DNA of 40,803 bases from Bordetella petrii (GTDB lineage: Bacteria; Pseudomonadota; Gammaproteobacteria; Burkholderiales; Burkholderiaceae_B), in NCBI GenBank assembly GCA_017745595.1, contig WMBV01000043.1, positions 1 to 40,803 of the forward strand, read 5' to 3'. A program made the position numbers and the translations under genes. Shown in pieces: positions 8,319 through 16,052 of the stretch. Under the pieces are notes generated by a model. The model ran no database searches. It saw only the letters and a list, made by a program, of their open reading frames with translations, and was not told where the DNA came from. Each line of letters opens with the position of its first letter. Positions within the stretch are counted from its first letter, which is position 1.

Positions 8319-9349
8319 CAGAAACGGCGTCCTCGCGCCAACAGCCACAAGAAAAACGGCCCGCCCACCAGGCTGGTCACCAGTCCGATGGGCAACTCGG
8401 CCGGAATGACCACGATGCGGGCCAGCCAGTCGGCCAGCGTCAGTGCCAGCGCGCCCGCCAGCATGGAAGCCGGCAGCAGCCAGCGATGGTCGGCGCCCAG
8501 CGTCATGCGCACCAGGTGCGGCACCACCAGCCCCACGAAGCCGATGCCGCCGGTGGCGGCCACCAGCGGCCCCACGATCAAGGCGGTGGCCACCACCAGC
8601 TTGTAGCGTACCGTCACCAATGCGAAACCCAGATGTTGCGCTTCGCGCTCGCCCAGCAGCAGGGCGTTCATGGCGCGCCACTGGCGCATCAGCCAGGCCG
8701 ACCACAGCAGCGTCCACGGCGCCAGGAAGGCCAGCAACGGCCAGCTGGCGCCGGCCAGGCTGCCCATGCTCCAGAACGTCAGGTCGCGCAATTGCGCGTC
8801 GGAAGCCATGTAGGTCAGCAGCCCGATCAGGCTGCCCGCCACGGTGTTGATGGCAATGCCGGCCAGCAGCAGGCCGGCCACGCCGGCCACGCGCCGGCCC
8901 ACGGCATAGGCCGCGCCGGTGGCCAGCAGGCTGCCGGCAAAGGCGGCCGGCGCCGTGGCGGCGAACCCGCCGGCGGTCAGCACGATGGCCGAGACCGCCC
9001 CCAGCGCGCCGCCCGCCGAAATGCCCACCAGGCCCGGTTCGGCCAGGGGGTTGCGGAACAGCGCCTGCATGGCGGCGCCGGCGATGGCCAGCGCCGCGCC
9101 GGCCACCGCGGCAAACAGCACGCGCGGCAGGCGGATATCCAGCAGCACATTGCGCCACAAGATGTCGTCGGGCTGCGAGGCGCCGGCGGCCAGCACGCGC
9201 AGCGCATCGGCCAGCGGGATGTGCACCGCGCCGCTCAGCGCGGCCAGCAGCGCCACCAGCACGGCGGCCGCGCCCAGTCCCGCCAGCACGGCGGGCGGCG
9301 CGGCGCGCCTACCCGGCCGGGCGAGGCGACTGGCCGGCGCGAGCGACAC
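8318..9349 (-). CDS. hmuU: hemin ABC transporter permease HmuU (BhuU)
   Basis: 343-residue FecCD-family permease with about ten membrane segments, forming the inner-membrane channel for hemin. Family landmarks are IRLPRVLFAAVAGAALAIAG, ALFRNPLAEPGLVGISAGGALG, and FVGLVVPHLVRMTLGADHR, followed by LPIGLVTSLVGGPFFLWLL. The start is a GTG at 9349 with a strong AAGGAG eight bases upstream; it lies inside the last 41 bp of hmuT, so the two are translationally coupled. Confidence 0.92.
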   Translation of the reverse strand: MSLAPASRLARPGRRAAPPAVLAGLGAAAVLVALLAALSGAVHIPLADALRVLAAGASQPDDILWRNVLLDIRLPRVLFAAVAGAALAIAGAAMQALFRNPLAEPGLVGISAGGALGAVSAIVLTAGGFAATAPAAFAGSLLATGAAYAVGRRVAGVAGLLLAGIAINTVAGSLIGLLTYMASDAQLRDLTFWSMGSLAGASWPLLAFLAPWTLLWSAWLMRQWRAMNALLLGEREAQHLGFALVTVRYKLVVATALIVGPLVAATGGIGFVGLVVPHLVRMTLGADHRWLLPASMLAGALALTLADWLARIVVIPAELPIGLVTSLVGGPFFLWLLARGRRF

Positions 9350-10184
9350 AATCGGTCTCCTTCAAGGCGCGTATGGCTTGCGGCAGCCGCGGCCCGGTGC
9401 CCAGCGCCAGCAGGTCGTCCATGACCACGATGCAGTCATTGGCGGCGGCCGGCGTGGCCGCCACGCCCGGCAGGGCCAGCAATTTCTGCTTGCCGCCGGC
9501 CGCATCCAGCGACAGGCGCGGCACCACGATCACTTGTGGCGCACGCGCGCCCAGCGCTTCGGCCGACAAAGGCTTGTAGCCTTCCTGGTCGGCCAGCACA
9601 TTGACCAGGCCCGACAGTTCCAGCACCAGCGACGCGGCCGTGCCGCCGCCCGCGCCCAGCGGCGTGCCGGTGCGGTTCATGATCAGCACCGCGCGCGCAT
9701 GCGATTCCGGCAAGGCGCGCGCCGCGCTCAGCGCCGCGTCTACCGAGCGCGCCAGTTGTTCGCCGCGTTCGGGCACGTCCAGCGCCCGCGCAATTTGCCG
9801 GATACGGTCTTGCAGCGACCGCACAGAGGGCTGGTCGGACACCACCTGTACCCGCGCGCCCACTTCCCGCAGGCGGGCCATGGCGTCGGGCGGCCCGGCC
9901 TGGTCGGAGGCCAGTATCAGGTCGGGCTTCAGGGCCAGCACGCCTTCAACCGGCACGGCCCGGTAATAGCCCACGCGCGGCAGCTTGGTGGCCGCTTCGG
10001 GGTACAGGCTGGACAAGTCGTTACCCACCAGGCGGTCGCCCTGGCCCAGCGCGTACACAATCTCGGTCACCGTGCCGCCCAGCGCCACCACGCGCCGGGC
10101 CGGCGCATCTTGCGCGGCGTGGGCGGCGGCCATGCAGGCCGCCGCCCACGCCGCCGCCACGAACTTCAACAGGCTTGCTGCCAT
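9309..10184 (-). CDS. hmuT: periplasmic hemin-binding protein HmuT (BhuT)
   Basis: 291-residue class III periplasmic-binding protein that passes hemin to HmuUV. The signal peptide is residues 1-~24 (Lys, hydrophobic Ala-rich core, AHA-A cleavage). Conserved points: ARRVVALGGTVTEIVYALGQGDRLVGND, YYRAVPVEGVLALKPDLILAS, and GTPLGAGGGTAASLV. AAGGAAC precedes the ATG. It starts 18 bp after hmuS and overlaps hmuU by 41 bp. Confidence 0.92.
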   Translation of the reverse strand: MAASLLKFVAAAWAAACMAAAHAAQDAPARRVVALGGTVTEIVYALGQGDRLVGNDLSSLYPEAATKLPRVGYYRAVPVEGVLALKPDLILASDQAGPPDAMARLREVGARVQVVSDQPSVRSLQDRIRQIARALDVPERGEQLARSVDAALSAARALPESHARAVLIMNRTGTPLGAGGGTAASLVLELSGLVNVLADQEGYKPLSAEALGARAPQVIVVPRLSLDAAGGKQKLLALPGVAATPAAANDCIVVMDDLLALGTGPRLPQAIRALKETDCVARAGQSPRPAG

Positions 10185-10202
10185 GATGTTCCTTGAGTGC
10201 CG

Positions 10203-11255
10203 TCAGGCGGCCAACGGCTGCGCGCACAAGCCGCTCAGCAAGCGGCGCCATTCGGTCAGTTCCGGCTTGCCGGGCTTGCGCTCGCCGAAGAACTGCACGA
10301 TCAGGTCGCCGCTGGCCGCATAGCATTCCAGCGAGGTGACCCAGCCATCGCTGGTCGGCTTGCTGACGACCCAGGCCGTGTCGATGGCCTGCGTATTCAG
10401 GTGCAGGTTGAACCGCGAATCCAGCACATTGAACCACGGGCCCGTGCGCCGCAGATTGGCGATGGGCCCGGTGTGGATCTGGATCATGCCCCGGTTGCCC
10501 ACAAAGCACATGATAGGCAGCCCCGATCCGGCCGCGGCCTGCAGCATGCGTTCGGCCGTGTCGGGCGGCACGCGTTGGGCCAGGTCGATGCCCGCGGCAT
10601 CCAGGGCGGCCAGCCGCGACACCTTGAACTTGCGCAGCATGGGAAAGAATTCGTGGGTGTCCTGCATGGCCTGCCAGGCGCTGCGCAGGGCTTGCGGGTC
10701 GCTGACCGTGTCCGCTTCGTCGTTGGCGGAATAGGGCTGGGTCCGGGGCCAGGCGGGTTCGCCCGCGTAGCGCGCCACCAGCGCATCGTAGGCGGCCGCA
10801 TCGGTGGCGTCGGTGCGGTACACCTTGTGCACCGCCACCCCGGCGCGGTCGAAAAACTGCAGGCTGTGCCGGCCTTCCTGCTCGACCGCCCACGCCGTGT
10901 CCCAGCCGCTGAAGAACACGCGCAGGTCGATGTCGGGGCCCAGCACCAGGCCCACCGGCCCGTTGGCCTGGATCGATTCATAGCGGCCGTGGCGTTCGTG
11001 CACGCACCATTCGTTGCGCGTCAGCGCCATTACGTCGCCCAGCGTGCCCAGCTCGCGGAAAACAGCCTGCGGCGAGGCGGCCCCGGTCAGGGCGGTGGCG
11101 CGCAGGCCATTGCATTGCGCGGCCACCCATTGCGCTTCGGACACGCCCAGCGCCTGCGCCAGGTTGCGCGCGCGCTGCCCGGGCTGCGCCGCCGCCAGCG
11201 CGTCGTTGCGGGCCCGCAGTTCGGCGGCCAGTTGGGTATACGTGGGGGTGCTCAA
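10203..11255 (-). CDS. hmuS: HmuS/HemS-family hemin-degrading or hemin-carrier protein (BhuS)
   Basis: 350-residue cytosolic protein of the HemS/ChuS/HmuS family, which receives imported heme and degrades or delivers it. Two repeated HemS-like halves are visible: MALTRNEWCVHERHGRYE and FFSGWDTAWAVEQEGRHSLQFFD in the first; MCFVGNRGMIQIHTGPI and WFNVLDSRFNLHL in the second. The TTG at 11255 was chosen because CAGGAG lies eight bases before it, while the upstream in-frame ATG at 11297 has no SD and abuts the Fur-box-like site. First gene of the operon; the outer-membrane receptor gene normally found before bhuS in Bordetella is absent here. Confidence 0.88.
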   Translation of the reverse strand: MSTPTYTQLAAELRARNDALAAAQPGQRARNLAQALGVSEAQWVAAQCNGLRATALTGAASPQAVFRELGTLGDVMALTRNEWCVHERHGRYESIQANGPVGLVLGPDIDLRVFFSGWDTAWAVEQEGRHSLQFFDRAGVAVHKVYRTDATDAAAYDALVARYAGEPAWPRTQPYSANDEADTVSDPQALRSAWQAMQDTHEFFPMLRKFKVSRLAALDAAGIDLAQRVPPDTAERMLQAAAGSGLPIMCFVGNRGMIQIHTGPIANLRRTGPWFNVLDSRFNLHLNTQAIDTAWVVSKPTSDGWVTSLECYAASGDLIVQFFGERKPGKPELTEWRRLLSGLCAQPLAA

Positions 11256-11297
11256 GGGGCTTGCTCCTGTATGCGAACGCGGCGCGTCCGTGTCCAT

Positions 11298-11316
11298 GAT
11301 AATGGAAACCACTCTC
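11298..11316. promoter_or_regulatory. Fur-box-like operator upstream of hmuSTUV
   Basis: The 19 bases GATAATGGAAACCACTCTC match the classical Fur consensus at 14 of 19 positions by my count, including the whole first GATAATG arm. It lies 43 bp upstream of the hmuS TTG start and between hmuS and the divergent LysR gene, the expected place for iron repression of the hemin operon. Confidence 0.6.
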
Positions 11317-11393
11317 ATCTTAAACGCCCCCGGGGCCATGCGCGGATGCCCCTGCGCTACTATGGCCAGCACTTTCCGCACGACGCCAATGCC

Positions 11394-12311
11394 ATGGGCC
11401 AGTCCCAAGAACTGCAATTGCTGGTCGAACTCGTGCGCGCAGGCAGCTTTTCGGCCGCCGCGCGCGAAATGGGCGTGACCACCGCCGCGGTCAGCAAGCG
11501 GCTGGCACAGATCGAAGACCGCCTGGGCGTGCGTCTGCTCAACCGCAATACCCGCCGCATCAGCCTGACGGCCGAGGGCGAGCTGTACCTGGAAAATGCC
11601 CGCCGCATTCTTAGCGACATCGAGCACCTGGACCAGCTCATGGGCAATCGTCAGGCGCAGCCGCGCGGCCTGCTGAAAGTGAATGCGCCGCTGGGCTTCG
11701 GCCGCAGCTACATCGCGCCGGCCATCGTATTGTTCGCGCGCCGCTATCCGGATGTCGAGGTGCAACTGCAATTGACCGACGCGCCCGGCGACTTCGTGCA
11801 GGATGCTTTCGACGTGGCCATCCGCTTCGGCGACATCCCCGACGCTCGCCTGATCGCCCGCCGCATCGCGCCGAACCGCCGCCTGGTGTGCGCCGCGCCC
11901 GCCTATCTGAAGAAGCACGGCCGCCCGCAAGCGCCGCAAGATCTGGCGCGCCACCAATGCATCGTGCTGCGCCAGAACGAAGATACCTATGGGTTATGGC
12001 GCTTCACGCAGGGCGAACACACCGAAACGGTGAAAGTGCGCGGTCACCTGAGCAGCAACGATGGCGAGGTCACGCTGACCTGGGGCCTGGCCGGGCTGGG
12101 CATTCTGCAGCGCGCCGAATGGGACCTGGCGCGCTACCTGCGCTCGGGGCGCCTGGAACTATTGCTGCAAGATTACGCGCTGCCGCCCGCCGACATCCAC
12201 GCCGTATTTCCCGAACGCAACCACCTGTCGGCCAAAGTGCGCGTCTTCATTGATTTTCTGGTGGATTACTTCCAGGACCGGCGCCAGGGCGGAGCCGCCG
12301 CGGCGTGGTGA
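11394..12311 (+). CDS. LysR-family transcriptional regulator (DmlR-like)
   Basis: 305-residue LTTR with HTH FSAAAREMGVTTAAVSKRLA, wing DRLGVRLLNRNTRRISLT, and a PBP2 CrgA/DmlR-like effector domain (LLKVNAPLGFGRSYIAPAI, DVAIRFGDIPDARLIAR, LSAKVRVFIDFLVDYF). Start chosen at MGQSQELQLLVEL (ATG 11394); ATG 11346 would add 16 residues. The frame stays open far upstream, but that part is the antisense of hmuS. Its neighbour ttuC is the kind of gene DmlR-type regulators control, but the two are convergent, so regulation is unproven. Confidence 0.85.
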   Translation: MGQSQELQLLVELVRAGSFSAAAREMGVTTAAVSKRLAQIEDRLGVRLLNRNTRRISLTAEGELYLENARRILSDIEHLDQLMGNRQAQPRGLLKVNAPLGFGRSYIAPAIVLFARRYPDVEVQLQLTDAPGDFVQDAFDVAIRFGDIPDARLIARRIAPNRRLVCAAPAYLKKHGRPQAPQDLARHQCIVLRQNEDTYGLWRFTQGEHTETVKVRGHLSSNDGEVTLTWGLAGLGILQRAEWDLARYLRSGRLELLLQDYALPPADIHAVFPERNHLSAKVRVFIDFLVDYFQDRRQGGAAAAW

Positions 12312-12343
12312 GTGGGGGGCCTGGCCAGCCAGGTGGGCTGCCA

Positions 12344-12374
12344 GGTGTCTGACTCCCGCAGGGTGTCAGACACC
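12344..12374. repeat. dispersed palindromic repeat unit
   Basis: Canonical arms GGTGTCTGAC and GTCAGACACC with 11-nt loop TCCCGCAGGGT, 32 bp after the LysR stop. Confidence 0.92.
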
Positions 12375-12404
12375 GAAATACCGGGAAGCCCGCTGCCCTT
12401 CATC

Positions 12405-12435
12405 GGTGTCTGACACCCTGCGGGAGTCAGACACC
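12405..12435. repeat. dispersed palindromic repeat unit, opposite loop orientation
   Basis: Same arms as the unit at 12344, but the loop is ACCCTGCGGGA, the reverse complement of the canonical loop. The two units therefore face each other in the gap between two convergent genes. Confidence 0.92.
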
Positions 12436-12490
12436 TGCTTTCACCAGGGAGTCAGACACCTGCTTTCACCCGGGGGTCAGGCACCCGCAT
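12422..12490. repeat. 25-bp tandem duplication of a repeat half-unit
   Basis: Starting inside the right arm of the previous unit, a 25-bp block (GGGAGTCAGACACC followed by TGCTTTCACC and one base) occurs at 12422-12446 and 12447-12471. It is followed by a degenerate third start GGGGGTCAGGCACC at 12472 and a further GGTCAGGCACCC near 12495. It looks like recent slippage or unequal exchange of a single right arm. Confidence 0.85.
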
Positions 12491-12511
12491 CAGGTCAGGC
12501 ACCCGCCCCCA

Positions 12512-13498
12512 TCAATTGATCGCCACGTTCGCCTGCTTCACCAGCTTGGCGTAGCGTTCGGTGTCTTCTTTGATCTGCTGCGCCATGTGCGCGCTGCTGT
12601 CGCCGATGGGCACGGCGCCGATCTCGGCCATGCGCTTGCCGAATCCGGGCGACTTGATGATCTTCACCATTTCGCTGTTCAGGCGTGCCACCACTTCGGG
12701 CGGGGTGGCGGCGGGCGCCAGCACGCCGAACCAGGTGCCCATGTTGAAGTCCTTCAGCCCGGCTTCCTGCAGCGTGGGCACGTCGGGTAGGGCGGCCGAG
12801 CGCTGGTTGGTGGTAACGGCCAGGGCGCGCAGCTTGCCCGACTTGATGTGCGGCAGCACTGGCGTGATGGTGTCAAACGACATGTCGATCTGGCCGCCCA
12901 GCAGGTCGGTGGTAAGCGGGCCGCTGCCCTTGTAGGGCACATGCAGCAGCTTCACGCCGCCCAGGTCCTGGAACTGCGCGCCGATCAGATGCTGCGCCGT
13001 GCCCATGCCGTTAGAGCCGAAGGTCAGCTTGCCCGGTTCCTTGCGCGCCAGCTCCAGCAGTTCTTGCACGTTGCGGGCCGGCACCTTGGGGTTCACCACC
13101 AGAATGTTCGGCACCAGGGCCACCGTGGTGACGGGCGCGAAATCTTTCTGGAAATCGTAGTTCAGGCTTTGGTATACGCTGGTGGCGATGGTGTGGTGCA
13201 CCGCGCCCATCAGCAACGTGTAGCCATCGGGCTTGGCCTTGGATACGTAGTCGGCGCCCAGCGTGGCGCCCGCGCCGGGCTTGTTTTCCACCACCACCGG
13301 CTGGCCCAGGCTCTTGGCCAGTTCGTCGCCCAGCGCGCGCGCCAGCGCGTCGGTCGTGCCGCCGGCCGGAAACGGCACCACCAGGCTGACCGGCCGGGTC
13401 GGGTACGACTGCGCGGCCGCGCCGGCCGCCAGCGCGATGCCCGTGGCGCACAGCGCGCCGGCCAGCGCGCGGCGCAGGCTGTTCTTCGCAAGTTTCAT
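12512..13498 (-). CDS. Bug-family (TctC-like) tripartite tricarboxylate receptor
   Basis: 328-residue secreted solute receptor. Signal peptide: MKLAKNSLRR then a hydrophobic Ala-rich core and AGAAAQ cleavage near residue 29. Bug signatures follow: YPTRPVSLVVPFPAGGTTDALAR, VVVENKPGAGATLGADYV, KPDGYTLL, HVPYKGSGPLTTDLLGGQID and LPDVPTLQEAG. Members bind small carboxylates. No TctA/TctB membrane genes are in the window, so like most Bug proteins it is an orphan receptor. It lies 37 bp downstream of ttuC on the same strand, suggesting a tartrate, malate or similar dicarboxylate as ligand (inference). Confidence 0.88.
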   Translation of the reverse strand: MKLAKNSLRRALAGALCATGIALAAGAAAQSYPTRPVSLVVPFPAGGTTDALARALGDELAKSLGQPVVVENKPGAGATLGADYVSKAKPDGYTLLMGAVHHTIATSVYQSLNYDFQKDFAPVTTVALVPNILVVNPKVPARNVQELLELARKEPGKLTFGSNGMGTAQHLIGAQFQDLGGVKLLHVPYKGSGPLTTDLLGGQIDMSFDTITPVLPHIKSGKLRALAVTTNQRSAALPDVPTLQEAGLKDFNMGTWFGVLAPAATPPEVVARLNSEMVKIIKSPGFGKRMAEIGAVPIGDSSAHMAQQIKEDTERYAKLVKQANVAIN

Positions 13499-13535
13499 GG
13501 TGTCTCCTCTTTCTTATTGACGAATGGATTGCGCG

Positions 13536-14627
13536 CTAGGCCGCGCGCACCCGGGCCGCCGCTTCTTGCAGGTGACGGCAGACGGCCTGCGTGACCTGCG
13601 CGGTGGTCGCCGTGCCGCCCAGGTCGCGCGTATGTAGCGACGGGTCGGCGGTCGCGCTTTCCACGGCCCGCATCATGCGCGCCGCCGCCTGGTGTTCGCC
13701 CAGGTGCTCCAGCAACATCACCACCGACCAGAACGTGCCGACCGGATTCGCCAGCCCCTTGCCCATGATGTCGAAGGCCGATCCATGGATGGGCTCGAAC
13801 ATCGACGGAAAGCGGCGTTCGGGGTCGATGTTGCCGGTGGGCGCGATGCCCAGGCTGCCCGCCAGCGCGGCCGCCAGGTCGCTCAGAATGTCGGCGTGCA
13901 GATTGGTGGCCACGATGGTGTCCAGCGACGCGGGGCGGTTGACCATGCGCGCGGTGGCGGCGTCCACCAGTTCCTTGTCCCAGCGCACATCGGCAAACTC
14001 GCGGCTGATCTCCAGCGCGATTTCGTCCCACATCACCATGGCGTGCCGCTGGGCATTCGACTTGGTGATCACGGTCAGGTGCTTGCGCGGCCGCGACTGC
14101 GCCAGGCGGAACGCAAAGCGCAGAATGCGCTCGACCCCGGCGCGCGTCATCATGGATACGTCGGTGGCGGCCTCGATGGGCAGCCCCTGGTGGACCCGGC
14201 CCCCCACGCCCGAATATTCGCCTTCGGAATTCTCGCGCACGATCACCCAGTCCAGCTGGTCCGGCGCGCAGCGCTTCAGCGGCACATCGATGCCGGGCAG
14301 AATGCGCGTGGGGCGCACGTTGGCGTACTGGTCCAGGCCCTGACAAATTTTCAGCCGCAGGCCCCATAGCGTGATGTGGTCGGGGATGTCCGGGTCGCCC
14401 GCCGACCCGAACAGAATCGCGTCCTTGTCGCGCAGGCTGTCCAGCCCGTCGGCCGGCATCATGATGCCGTGGCGGCGGTAATAGTCGCCGCCCCAGTCGA
14501 AATCGTAGAACTCGAACGCGAACGAACCGTCGGCCTCGGCCAACGCCTGCATGGCCTGCCGGCCCGCGGGAATCACTTCTTTGCCGATGCCGTCGCCGGG
14601 AATGGTGGCGATGCGATAGGTCTTCAT
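13536..14627 (-). CDS. ttuC: tartrate dehydrogenase/decarboxylase or D-malate dehydrogenase
   Basis: 363-residue member of the NAD-dependent isocitrate/isopropylmalate dehydrogenase family. TtuC/DmlA-type motifs: IPGDGIGKEVIPAG, FDWGGDYYRRHG, LWGLRLKICQGLDQYANVRP, VIVRENSEGEYSGVGG, and the catalytic KSNAQRH and GSAFDIMGKGLANPVGTFWS. Such enzymes oxidise tartrate, or oxidatively decarboxylate D-malate or meso-tartrate, using Mn2+/K+. Start ATG 14627 was chosen for AGGAG eight bases upstream and the family N terminus MKTYRIATIPGDG; the open frame extends to 14702 without a family match. Forms an operon with the Bug receptor gene. Confidence 0.88.
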   Translation of the reverse strand: MKTYRIATIPGDGIGKEVIPAGRQAMQALAEADGSFAFEFYDFDWGGDYYRRHGIMMPADGLDSLRDKDAILFGSAGDPDIPDHITLWGLRLKICQGLDQYANVRPTRILPGIDVPLKRCAPDQLDWVIVRENSEGEYSGVGGRVHQGLPIEAATDVSMMTRAGVERILRFAFRLAQSRPRKHLTVITKSNAQRHAMVMWDEIALEISREFADVRWDKELVDAATARMVNRPASLDTIVATNLHADILSDLAAALAGSLGIAPTGNIDPERRFPSMFEPIHGSAFDIMGKGLANPVGTFWSVVMLLEHLGEHQAAARMMRAVESATADPSLHTRDLGGTATTAQVTQAVCRHLQEAAARVRAA

Positions 14628-14723
14628 ATGCCTGGCTCCTGGCCGGCGACCGTCGCCGGCTTGCTTGTCGGGCACTGTACCCAGCGCGGCGCCCCGCGCC
14701 ACGGCGGGCGACTCAAATCATTT

Positions 14724-14738
14724 TTAACTTCAAGTTAA
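14724..14738. promoter_or_regulatory. perfect 15-bp palindrome between ttuC and the MDR gene, LysR-type box
   Basis: TTAACTT-C-AAGTTAA is a perfect dyad around one base and contains T-N11-A. It lies 97 bp upstream of the ttuC ATG in the divergent region (14628-14915), a likely operator for a LysR-type activator of ttuC. Confidence 0.5.
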
Positions 14739-14818
14739 CGGCCAGGATGGCCCGCCGCCGCGCGGGGCCGCCTTTGGCAAACGAAAAGGGCCTGTTAGTG
14801 AAATTTTAATTCTAATAA

Positions 14819-14847
14819 TCGACCATGATTCATAAACTTGAACATCA
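14819..14847 (+). promoter_or_regulatory. shared operator-like element upstream of the MDR gene
   Basis: The block TCGACCATGATTCATAAAC, continuing TTGAACATCA, matches the block at 15951-15977 before the acyl-CoA dehydrogenase gene closely (TCGA-CA, TTCATAAA, AACATCA in common and in the same order). In both places it directly follows an AT-rich -10-like hexamer (here TAATAA at 14813). A repressor or activator site of the cluster's IclR regulator is the simplest reading. Confidence 0.5.
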
Positions 14848-14915
14848 TTGGATTCGGACGCCGACACCTGCACTGCCATCGGGCATGAGCGGCAAGGCAA
14901 GAAGAGGGGGGCGCG

Positions 14916-15902
14916 ATGAATTGGGGGGTGGTGTGCCATGGCCCGGGCGGGCCGGATCTTCTGAAACTGGAAGAGTTTCCGGCCCGGCCGGTGGGGCAAG
15001 GCGAGCTTCGCATCGCTATCCATGCGGCGGGCGTGAATTTTCCCGATCTCTTGACCTCGGGGGGCAAGTACCAAATCAAGCCGCCGCTGCCATTCATCTT
15101 GGGCATGGAGGCATCCGGCGTGGTGACCGAGGTGGGGGATGGCCTGCCCACCAGCCATATCGGGCAGCGCGTCATGTGCTGGGCGTGGCACGGCTGCTAC
15201 GCGGAAGAAATCGTCGTGCCGGCGGCCGATACGCTGCCGCTTCCCGACGGCTTCAGTTTCGCGGAAGGCGCCGCCTTCATGGTGGCGACGTCCACCGCCA
15301 CGAACGCGCTATTGCAGCGCGGGCATCTCGGGGCCGGGGAAGTCTTGGTGGTGCATGGCGCCGCCGGCGGCGTCGGGCTGGCGGCGGTCGAGGTCGGCAA
15401 GCGATTGGGCGCCACGGTGATTGCAACGGCCTCGACCGCGGACAAGCTCGCCTTGGCCGCGGGGCGCGGCGCGGATCACTTGATCGAATACACCAGCCAG
15501 GATTTCTCGGCGGCCGTCATGGACATCACTGCCGGCGCCGGGGCCGACGTGATCTTCGACACGGTTGGCGGCGATGTGTTCGACCGGTCCTTGCGCTGTA
15601 TCGGCTGGGGCGGAAGGCTGTTGGTGGTCGGCTTTGCCGGCGGGCGCATCCCCGAAATGCGCACAAACCAGGCATTGCTGAAGTGCTGCAGCGTCGTTGG
15701 GGTCCGGGCGCTGGAACACACCCGGCGCAAGCCCGAAGAGGGCGCCGCCTATCGGGAGTGGATGCTTTCCCAGGCAGCCAGCGGGCATTTGCGGCCCTAT
15801 GTGTCCGACATTTTTCCGCTTGCCGACTTCCGCGCGGCATTGCGGCAGATCGAAACGCGCAAGGCCCGGGGGCGCATCGTGCTGGAGGTCCGGCCCGGGT
15901 AG
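14916..15902 (+). CDS. NADPH:quinone oxidoreductase-like MDR enzyme
   Basis: 328-residue medium-chain dehydrogenase/reductase of the zinc-free quinone oxidoreductase branch. Residues 1-~120 are the GroES-like catalytic domain (AAGVNFPDLLTSGGKYQIKP, GMEASGVVTEVG). The NADPH-binding Rossmann domain has VHGAAGGVGLAAVEVGKRLGA (~146-166). The structural zinc cysteine cluster is missing. It may reduce an enoyl-CoA or quinone. SD is a purine run (AAGAGGGGGG). It shares an upstream element with the acyl-CoA dehydrogenase operon that follows, so it probably belongs to the same catabolic unit although transcribed separately. Confidence 0.82.
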   Translation: MNWGVVCHGPGGPDLLKLEEFPARPVGQGELRIAIHAAGVNFPDLLTSGGKYQIKPPLPFILGMEASGVVTEVGDGLPTSHIGQRVMCWAWHGCYAEEIVVPAADTLPLPDGFSFAEGAAFMVATSTATNALLQRGHLGAGEVLVVHGAAGGVGLAAVEVGKRLGATVIATASTADKLALAAGRGADHLIEYTSQDFSAAVMDITAGAGADVIFDTVGGDVFDRSLRCIGWGGRLLVVGFAGGRIPEMRTNQALLKCCSVVGVRALEHTRRKPEEGAAYREWMLSQAASGHLRPYVSDIFPLADFRAALRQIETRKARGRIVLEVRPG

Positions 15903-15919
15903 CGAAAGGCCTTTTCGCT
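15901..15919 (+). terminator. weak hairpin at the end of the MDR gene
   Basis: AGCGAAA and TTTCGCT form a 7-bp stem around GGCCT, overlapping the stop codon. Only a short T stretch follows, so it is at best a weak terminator separating the MDR gene from the next promoter at 15922. Confidence 0.35.
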
Positions 15920-15921
15920 TA

Positions 15922-15949
15922 TTGACATCGTGGCCTATTGGTTTATATA
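15922..15949 (+). promoter_or_regulatory. sigma-70 promoter of the acyl-CoA dehydrogenase operon
   Basis: Perfect -35 TTGACA at 15922-15927, 16-bp spacer, -10 TATATA at 15944-15949. The shared operator-like block starts one base later (15951), covering the predicted start site. Confidence 0.6.
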
Positions 15950-15950
15950 G

Positions 15951-15977
15951 TCGAACAAAGTTCATAAATTAACATCA
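15951..15977 (+). promoter_or_regulatory. shared operator-like element at the acyl-CoA dehydrogenase operon
   Basis: Second copy of the element at 14819: TCGAACAAAGTTCATAAATT then AACATCA. Its position just downstream of the -10 fits a repressor site; the IclR gene at the far end of the operon is the candidate regulator. Confidence 0.5.
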
Positions 15978-16052
15978 ACGAATGCCGGCTCGCAGCCCCC
16001 GTTTCAAGACGCGGGGCCCGGTCAATCAGGCATACGCTAGAAGGAGCGGTTT

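Noticed and set aside
8319-9158. N-terminal extension giving a 542-residue HmuV
   Set aside because: This is an alternative frame of hmuU; HmuV starts at the ATG coupled to the hmuU stop.
10197-11393. N-terminal extension giving a 704-residue LysR protein
   Set aside because: The extension is exactly the antisense of hmuS and resembles no domain; the LysR HTH starts normally at 11394.
12344-12500. Possible CRISPR array
   Set aside because: The units are palindromic, irregularly spaced, of differing length and have no unique spacers of constant size; they match the dispersed family elsewhere.
14730-15191. Minus-strand open frame upstream of the MDR gene
   Set aside because: It runs antisense into the MDR gene and has no recognisable feature; the intergenic part is better explained by operators.
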